Positions 59,405 through 64,000 of a DNA stretch of 64,000 nucleotides are shown here, in pieces; positions within the stretch are counted from its first letter, which is position 1, and each line of letters begins with the position of its first letter. Origin of the DNA: PALSA-607 sp036501485 (lineage in GTDB: Bacteria; Actinomycetota; Actinomycetes; Acidothermales; Acidothermaceae); NCBI GenBank assembly GCA_036501485.1, contig DASYAG010000096.1, positions 1 to 64,000 of the forward strand. Direction: 5' to 3'. A program made the translations under genes and the position numbers. The notes beneath the pieces were generated by a model. That model ran no database searches. It worked only from the letters and a program-made list of their open reading frames with translations, and was not told the origin of the DNA.

Positions 59405-62227
59405 TCACCACTCAACCAGCGTCCAGACCTCGGCGCGGGGTTCGCCTCCGGTGTCGACCGCAGCGAACAACCGAGCCGCTTCCTTGAGGTGCTCGAGAGC
59501 GGCCTCCTCGTCACCGGCAGCGTGCAACAGGTCGGCGAGATTCGTATGCAGCGCAGCGAGCCGGTGCTGGTCGGCGCGCTCGGCTCCGAGCCGAAGCGCC
59601 TCGTGTGCCGTCTCCAATGCGTCGTCGCGCCGACCGAGATCGGCCAAGACGCGCGCGAGATTGTTCAGCGCCGCTACAGCAACCCCCGAGTCGGGCAGCA
59701 TGCGTGCCTGTTCGATGCTGCCTCGCAGGCTCGACTCGGCCGCAGCCAGATCACCCGTTGAGGCCGACACCATGCCAAGCACGTCGAGAGCCTGGGCTGT
59801 GGCCATCGCATCGTGCACTGGCTCGGCCATCGCCACTGCGCTCGAGGCGAGCTCGCGTGCGGCTGCCACGTCACCCCGCCGGTACGCGAGAAGCGCACGA
59901 TCCGCGTTAATCCTGGCCAGCAGGGCGCCGGGTTCGACGGTGCCGTCCTCGTTCAGCAGCTCGATCGCCGCACGCAAGTGGTCGTCAGCTACCGCCCAAT
60001 CGCCAAGCCGGTGATGCACTTCGGCAAGTTTGTGCTCCACGCCTGCGCTGAACGACACGTCAGACGCCAAACCCGCCGCGCTCTCGTACGCGCCGATCGC
60101 CTCTGTGTAGCGGCCGAGGTCAACCAGCACGCCGCCCGTCGACGCCCATACATCCGCAGGTGAGTAGCCCAACGCGAGCGCGCGGGCAAGATCGGAGTAC
60201 GCCTGCTCGTGCGCGTAGAGGGCGCGCGATCGCGCCGCTGCACGCCACCACCAAGCAGCAGCTTCGACGTCCCGTCCGGATTGTTCGAAGTGGTGCGCCA
60301 CAACCGCCGCTGAGACAGCCGAAGCTGGGTCTCGTTCGTGACGGCGCGACAACGCGTCGGCAGCGCGGCCGTGCAGCAGTCGACGCCGGGCAAACGTCGT
60401 CCGTTCGAAAACGACCCGCCGCAGGGCCTCGAACGGGAAGTCGTAGGCAACGCCTTCGCTCCCAGCCGCCGCACTTTCCTCGAGCAACCGGTACCGGATC
60501 GCCTCGTCGAGGGCGTCGGAGGTCTCGGCATCACTGCGGCCGCTGACCGACCGAACCAGGTCGGCATCGAACCTGCCTTGCAACACTGCCGCCGCTGATA
60601 CGACCTGAACCGTGGTCTCTTGCACCGCATCGATGCGACTCTCCAGCAGGTCGCGAACACCTGCTGGTGGGCTCTCGACGGTGCCATCTTGCGCCGCGCG
60701 GATGTACTCCAGGACCAGCAACGGCAAGCCGCGCGTTTCCGCGAGAAGGCGCACAGAGTCGAGTTGTGTCGACGACGACGCGAGTAACGCGGTGATCTCA
60801 ATCAGGCCGAACGGCTCGATCGGAATTATCAATGCGACGCCGTCGGCAACCGCGTCGGCGATCGTTGCGCGCAGACCAGCCAAGCGCCCGGCGTTTTCCG
60901 GCGCCCACGTCAGCGCGAGGCGAATCGGCAGTTCGGCCAGCCGGTTGATGAGGTAGCCCAGCACGCTCAACGTCGCATCATCGGCCCAGTGCGTGTCGTC
61001 GATGACGAACACAGACGGGCGCCCTGACTCTGCCGAAGCGGCAACCAGCGTGGTCGCCACGGCGCTAAAGAGACGGGTCAAGCCGGCCGTACTCGTGACA
61101 GCCTCCGCCGGGTCCGGTGCCCCAGCCGAGAACCCTGGAACCAGCCGCGCAATCTCCAGAGCAACGTGCGCAGGCACGCTGACCGCGATCGCGGGTTGAC
61201 GACGAAGCACTTGCAGAAGAAGGTCCGTGAGCACGGTGAACGGCAGATTCGTCTCGCCCTGATGTGCACGAACGACGAACGCGCTCGCGTCGACTCGACT
61301 CGCTCGCGCCGACAACTCAGCAACCAGCCGCGTCTTGCCCGAACCCGTTTCGCCAACGAGCGCAATCAGTCGGCCGTTGGAGCCGTCAGCCAGCAGCACA
61401 GACTCCAGCGCCGCCAGCTGAGTAGCGCGTCCGACGAAGCCGTCGGCCACGTCAGACGGCGGCAATGCAACGACAGCAGGCCGGACGACGAGGGGTGCCG
61501 GTCGCGTCGATCCCGCGAGACGGCCCGAGCGGATGTCGTCGTACAGAGCAGTGGTCTCGCGAAGCGGTGCCACTCCCAGCTCGTCGGCGAGGGCCCGGAC
61601 GCATTCGCGGTATTGCCGAAGCGCCGCCGACCGCTGACCCGTCATGGCGAGCACCCGAATGGTCGCCTGCTGGGCGGGCTCGTGAAGCATGTCGAGCGCA
61701 ACCCATCGGCGCGCGAGTTCCAATGCCTCATCGAGTTCGCCGTCGGCGACACGGGCGGTGACCAATGCCTCGAGAGCGGTGCTCAGACGTTGTCTGAGGT
61801 CATCGGCAGTCGAGTTCTGCCAGTCGTCGAAATCTGGACTGTCGCGAACGGCGAACCCGGTCAGAAAGTCGCCGCGGTAGAGCTCGCACGCCTTGCCCAA
61901 AGCTCCGACGTCACCAGCTGCCAGGAGCCGACGAAACTCCACAGCGTCGACGCTGACCAGGCGTTCGTCCAACGCGATCGTCGTGCGGCTGACGACGAGT
62001 GCGTCGCCTACGCCGGCGGCCGTCACAGAGACGGTGCGCCGCAACGCGCCGCGCGCCCGTTCATCATCGGAGTCCGGCCACAGCATCACCGCTAGCCGCT
62101 CGCGGCTCAGTGGCTGCTCGGCCATTGAAACAAGCGCGACGAGAGCGACTGCCTTCCGCGTGTCGAAGTGGACCGGTCGGCCGTCGAATTCGATGTGGGG
62201 AGGCCCGAGCAGGGCCACGTTCAGCAC
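59405..62227 (-). CDS. BTAD-AAA-TPR transcriptional regulator (SARP-like)
   Basis: This protein of about 940 residues starts at GTG 62227, with GGGAGGG six to nine bases upstream. Order: an OmpR-type DNA-binding helix (LLGPPHIEFDGRPVHFDTRKAVALVALV) and bacterial activator domain (about 1-250), an AAA-type ATPase with Walker A LVGETGSGKTRLVAE near residue 290 and Walker B SVFVIDDTHWAD near residue 400, then TPR-like helices to the end. SARP/LAL-type regulators activate antibiotic or surface-polysaccharide genes after binding a ligand or ATP. A perfect 16-bp tandem repeat lies 20 bases upstream. The surface-protein gene ends 7 bases from its stop. Confidence 0.88.
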   Translation of the reverse strand: MLNVALLGPPHIEFDGRPVHFDTRKAVALVALVSMAEQPLSRERLAVMLWPDSDDERARGALRRTVSVTAAGVGDALVVSRTTIALDERLVSVDAVEFRRLLAAGDVGALGKACELYRGDFLTGFAVRDSPDFDDWQNSTADDLRQRLSTALEALVTARVADGELDEALELARRWVALDMLHEPAQQATIRVLAMTGQRSAALRQYRECVRALADELGVAPLRETTALYDDIRSGRLAGSTRPAPLVVRPAVVALPPSDVADGFVGRATQLAALESVLLADGSNGRLIALVGETGSGKTRLVAELSARASRVDASAFVVRAHQGETNLPFTVLTDLLLQVLRRQPAIAVSVPAHVALEIARLVPGFSAGAPDPAEAVTSTAGLTRLFSAVATTLVAASAESGRPSVFVIDDTHWADDATLSVLGYLINRLAELPIRLALTWAPENAGRLAGLRATIADAVADGVALIIPIEPFGLIEITALLASSSTQLDSVRLLAETRGLPLLVLEYIRAAQDGTVESPPAGVRDLLESRIDAVQETTVQVVSAAAVLQGRFDADLVRSVSGRSDAETSDALDEAIRYRLLEESAAAGSEGVAYDFPFEALRRVVFERTTFARRRLLHGRAADALSRRHERDPASAVSAAVVAHHFEQSGRDVEAAAWWWRAAARSRALYAHEQAYSDLARALALGYSPADVWASTGGVLVDLGRYTEAIGAYESAAGLASDVSFSAGVEHKLAEVHHRLGDWAVADDHLRAAIELLNEDGTVEPGALLARINADRALLAYRRGDVAAARELASSAVAMAEPVHDAMATAQALDVLGMVSASTGDLAAAESSLRGSIEQARMLPDSGVAVAALNNLARVLADLGRRDDALETAHEALRLGAERADQHRLAALHTNLADLLHAAGDEEAALEHLKEAARLFAAVDTGGEPRAEVWTLVEW

Positions 62228-62246
62228 CTGGCGCCCTCCCAGACAA

Positions 62247-62278
62247 ATCGAGGCTGACTGTGATCGAGGCTGACTGTG
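62247..62278. repeat. Two tandem 16-bp repeats upstream of the BTAD regulator
   Basis: ATCGAGGCTGACTGTG occurs twice without a gap (62247-62262 and 62263-62278), then ACGG. It lies 20 bases upstream of the regulator's GTG. BTAD/SARP proteins bind direct repeats, so it may be an autoregulatory site; that role is inferred. Confidence 0.6.
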
Positions 62279-62510
62279 ACGGTAATCCGAAATCTCGCGA
62301 TGACCGTAACGCTTTCGGAACGCTGTGCCGCCACAGTGGTCCTCAACGAGCCGACAAGAGACATCGGCCCGGGCCGAGAAGCCACCCAGCTGGGGAGGAA
62401 TTGATGGAGCCGATCTGCGCAGATGTGCCGCCCACGGTCCTACGCTGGTCGCCTTCGATGCCGCCTTCCACCTGCAGTTTCGCAACCTGCAACGTCAGAG
62501 TGGGGTCCTG

Positions 62511-63767
62511 ATGGCTGAGTCCCTCCTGTCGCACCACGCCGAGCCCGATACTGACGGTGATCTCACAGAGGTCACCGTCATGGGCGCACCCGATGCGCCT
62601 CCGGACCAGGAAGCCCGCCGCTCCCGGCTGGCTCGCCTGCGTCGGCGCACCGGAGCAACGCCGCTGCCTGAGACCGCGGCTCCGGTCCACGCCGGGCCGT
62701 CGTTCGCGATCGCCCAGAACGACCCGATCCTCGGCTATTGCCAGAGCGCCGACGGCCCGGTCGACATCACCGATCTCGTGCTCGACTCCCCTGGTCTGGT
62801 GGCGATGCGGGCAGCTGGCGTCGTGCTCGTGGTCCCGCTCGTGTCGTCCGGCGAATTGATTGGGCTGCTGCATCTGGGGCCTCGGCTTTCGGAGCGCGAT
62901 TACTCCACCGATGACCGGCACCTCCTCGACTCACTCGCCGGCCACGCGGCGCCGGCGATCCGGGTCGGTCAACTGGTGCTTGAGCAGCAGGCCGAGGCCC
63001 GCCAGCGTGAGCGCATCGAGCAAGAACTCAAGGTCGCTCAACTCATTCAGCAGCAATTCCTGCCCAAGGAACTCCCTGACCTGCCGAGCTGGACCGTGGC
63101 GGCTTTCTACCGACCCGCCCGCCAGGTCGGCGGCGACTTTTACGACTTCATCCCGCTGCGCGACGGCCGGGTCATGGTCGTGGTCGGGGACGTCACCGAC
63201 AAGGGCGTTCCGGCCGCGCTCGTCATGGCGAGCACGCACTCACTGCTGCGATCGACGGCTCCCGAGCTGACCTCGCCAGGCGCGGTGTTGGCCCACGTGA
63301 ATGACCTGCTCTGCCACGACATGCCGAACGCGATGTTCGTGACCTGCTTGGCATTGCTCCTCGACCCCAAGAGCGGCGCGATCGAATACGCCAACGCCGG
63401 CCACGACCTGCCGTTCCTGCGCACGGCGGACGGCGTGGTCGAACTGAAGGCCCGCGGCATGCCGCTGGGTCTCATGACCGGCATGGAGTACGAACAAAAG
63501 ACGGCCGAGCTACAAACCGGCGATTGTCTGTTGCTGCATAGCGACGGGCTCGCAGAGGCGCACAGTCCTACGCGGGAGATGTTCGGTTTTCCGCGGGTCG
63601 GTGAAGTGGTCGGCCGCGGCCTGTCTGGTGAGGCGCTCATCGATCTGTGCCTGTCGGAACTCGACCGGTTCACGGGCCCAGATCACGAGCAAGAAGACGA
63701 CATCACGCTGGTCAGTCTGCAACGAACCGGCGGATCGCGGTTCGTCGATCTCGGGGACCGAACGTGA
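62511..63767 (+). CDS. SpoIIE/PP2C phosphatase with GAF-like N-terminal domain
   Basis: This 418-residue protein begins at ATG 62511. Residues about 70-170 form a GAF-like sensor (VLVVPLVSSGELIGLLHLGP). A coiled-coil stretch (VLEQQAEARQRERIEQELKVAQLIQQQFLP) leads into the phosphatase domain: PARQVGGDFYDFIPL, VVVGDVTDKGVPAALVMA, EYANAGHDLPFL and EQEDDITLVSLQ, with the metal-binding Asp residues. It would dephosphorylate an anti-sigma-antagonist protein. Its stop overlaps the start of the ATPase gene (GTGA), so the two form a partner-switch pair. An open upstream frame from 62325 is not supported by a ribosome site. Confidence 0.93.
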   Translation: MAESLLSHHAEPDTDGDLTEVTVMGAPDAPPDQEARRSRLARLRRRTGATPLPETAAPVHAGPSFAIAQNDPILGYCQSADGPVDITDLVLDSPGLVAMRAAGVVLVVPLVSSGELIGLLHLGPRLSERDYSTDDRHLLDSLAGHAAPAIRVGQLVLEQQAEARQRERIEQELKVAQLIQQQFLPKELPDLPSWTVAAFYRPARQVGGDFYDFIPLRDGRVMVVVGDVTDKGVPAALVMASTHSLLRSTAPELTSPGAVLAHVNDLLCHDMPNAMFVTCLALLLDPKSGAIEYANAGHDLPFLRTADGVVELKARGMPLGLMTGMEYEQKTAELQTGDCLLLHSDGLAEAHSPTREMFGFPRVGEVVGRGLSGEALIDLCLSELDRFTGPDHEQEDDITLVSLQRTGGSRFVDLGDRT

Positions 63768-64000
63768 CCAGCAACCGGGCGGAGGAGACACCCCAACTGC
63801 TCGCGGCTTTCACCGTGGCGAGCGAGCCCGGAAACGAGCGGGTAGCCCTGCGCGAGGTCGCTGCTGCAGCAGCCGATTGCGGCTTAACCAAGGATCAGAT
63901 GGAGCGGCTCAAGACCGCGGTCGCCGAGGCAACGATGAACGCAATCGAGCACGGTAACGAGAACCGTGCGGAGATCCCGGTCGACATCGCCGTGATGCGA
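63764..64000 (+). CDS. Anti-sigma-factor-like serine kinase (HATPase, RsbW type), partial
   Basis: The first 79 residues before the window edge show TVASEPGNERVALREVAAAAADCGL and KTAVAEATMNAIEHGNENRAEIPVDI, the N-box of RsbW/SpoIIAB-type ATPases that bind sigma factors or phosphorylate anti-anti-sigma. The GTG start overlaps the stop of the SpoIIE phosphatase gene. The rest of the protein lies outside the window, so its G-boxes cannot be checked. Confidence 0.85.
   Translation, partial: MTSNRAEETPQLLAAFTVASEPGNERVALREVAAAAADCGLTKDQMERLKTAVAEATMNAIEHGNENRAEIPVDIAVMR

Noticed and set aside
62325..62510. Upstream extension of the SpoIIE phosphatase
   Set aside because: No ribosome site and an arbitrary composition; ATG 62511 starts a plausible protein.
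1..64000. CRISPR array, toxin-antitoxin pair, restriction system or prophage
   Set aside because: No regular spaced repeats, nucleases, methyltransferases, integrase or phage structural genes were seen in any frame.

Overview
The window is high-GC DNA with many GTG starts, ATGA/GTGA start-stop overlaps and actinobacterial gene families: VanR/VanS-like regulators with VanHAX, an ECF41 sigma factor, a CWB2 surface protein, a DUF2510 protein and a SpoIIE/HATPase pair. It most likely comes from the chromosome of an actinobacterium outside the well-studied model genera; nothing seen fixes the genus.

Positions 1-29,035 form a large carbohydrate/small-molecule catabolic island. A ribose-type ABC transporter (permease, ATPase, probably the tail of its binding protein) is followed by a phosphotriesterase-family hydrolase. 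Next come a mutarotase and an SMP-30 lactonase. On the minus strand a nine-gene operon (16,036 down to 5,764) starts with a GntR/HutC-type repressor. It continues with an aldehyde dehydrogenase, an SMP-30 protein, a zinc alcohol dehydrogenase, a mutarotase-like protein, a fused alpha-beta CoA-transferase-fold protein, a CaiB/BaiF CoA-transferase, a binding-protein-like protein without a signal peptide, and an SDR. Upstream are an operon for an intracellular GH9 glycosidase plus a MalFG-type ABC importer (21,259-16,128) and an aldolase / FGGY kinase / polyol-dehydrogenase operon (24,967-21,433). Running the other way are a P450, a frameshifted NHL propeller gene, KDPG aldolase and KDG kinase (25,092-29,035). 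Three near-identical operator/promoter sites (upstream of gntR, the GH9 operon and the P450) tie these units into one inferred regulon. A plausible but unproven reading is uptake of a glycoside, removal of its sugar by GH9, sugar catabolism through ketose-phosphate and KDG routes, and attack on the aglycone by P450, CoA-transferase and an IpdAB-like enzyme.

Positions 29,036-34,600 hold an ECF41 (SigJ-type) sigma factor with a SnoaL-like C-terminus between two paralogous NAD-dependent epimerases. Each epimerase is preceded by a perfect TGTCACA-N16-CGTC promoter. An FMN reductase and a frameshifted SRPBCC gene lie between them. Positions 34,600-41,500 hold a polytopic membrane protein, an ArsR/SRPBCC pair with a 16-bp palindromic operator, a VOC protein, and a TetR regulator with an MMPL exporter.

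Positions 41,630-46,007 are a glycopeptide-resistance locus: VanR/VanS-like regulators running convergently into vanHAX. Positions 46,129-53,308 hold housekeeping or accessory enzymes (patatin, PdxH-type oxidase, three separate DHFR/RibD-like proteins, SDR, homocysteine methyltransferase). Positions 53,431-62,227 hold a 1,988-residue secreted protein (glycine-rich domain, 15 FN3 repeats, three CWB2 repeats) convergent with a BTAD-AAA-TPR regulator. The window ends in a SpoIIE phosphatase / anti-sigma-like ATPase pair that runs off the edge. A hairpin-containing repeat occurs at 29.2, 35.1 and 41.5 kb. No tRNA, rRNA, CRISPR array or intact transposase was seen.
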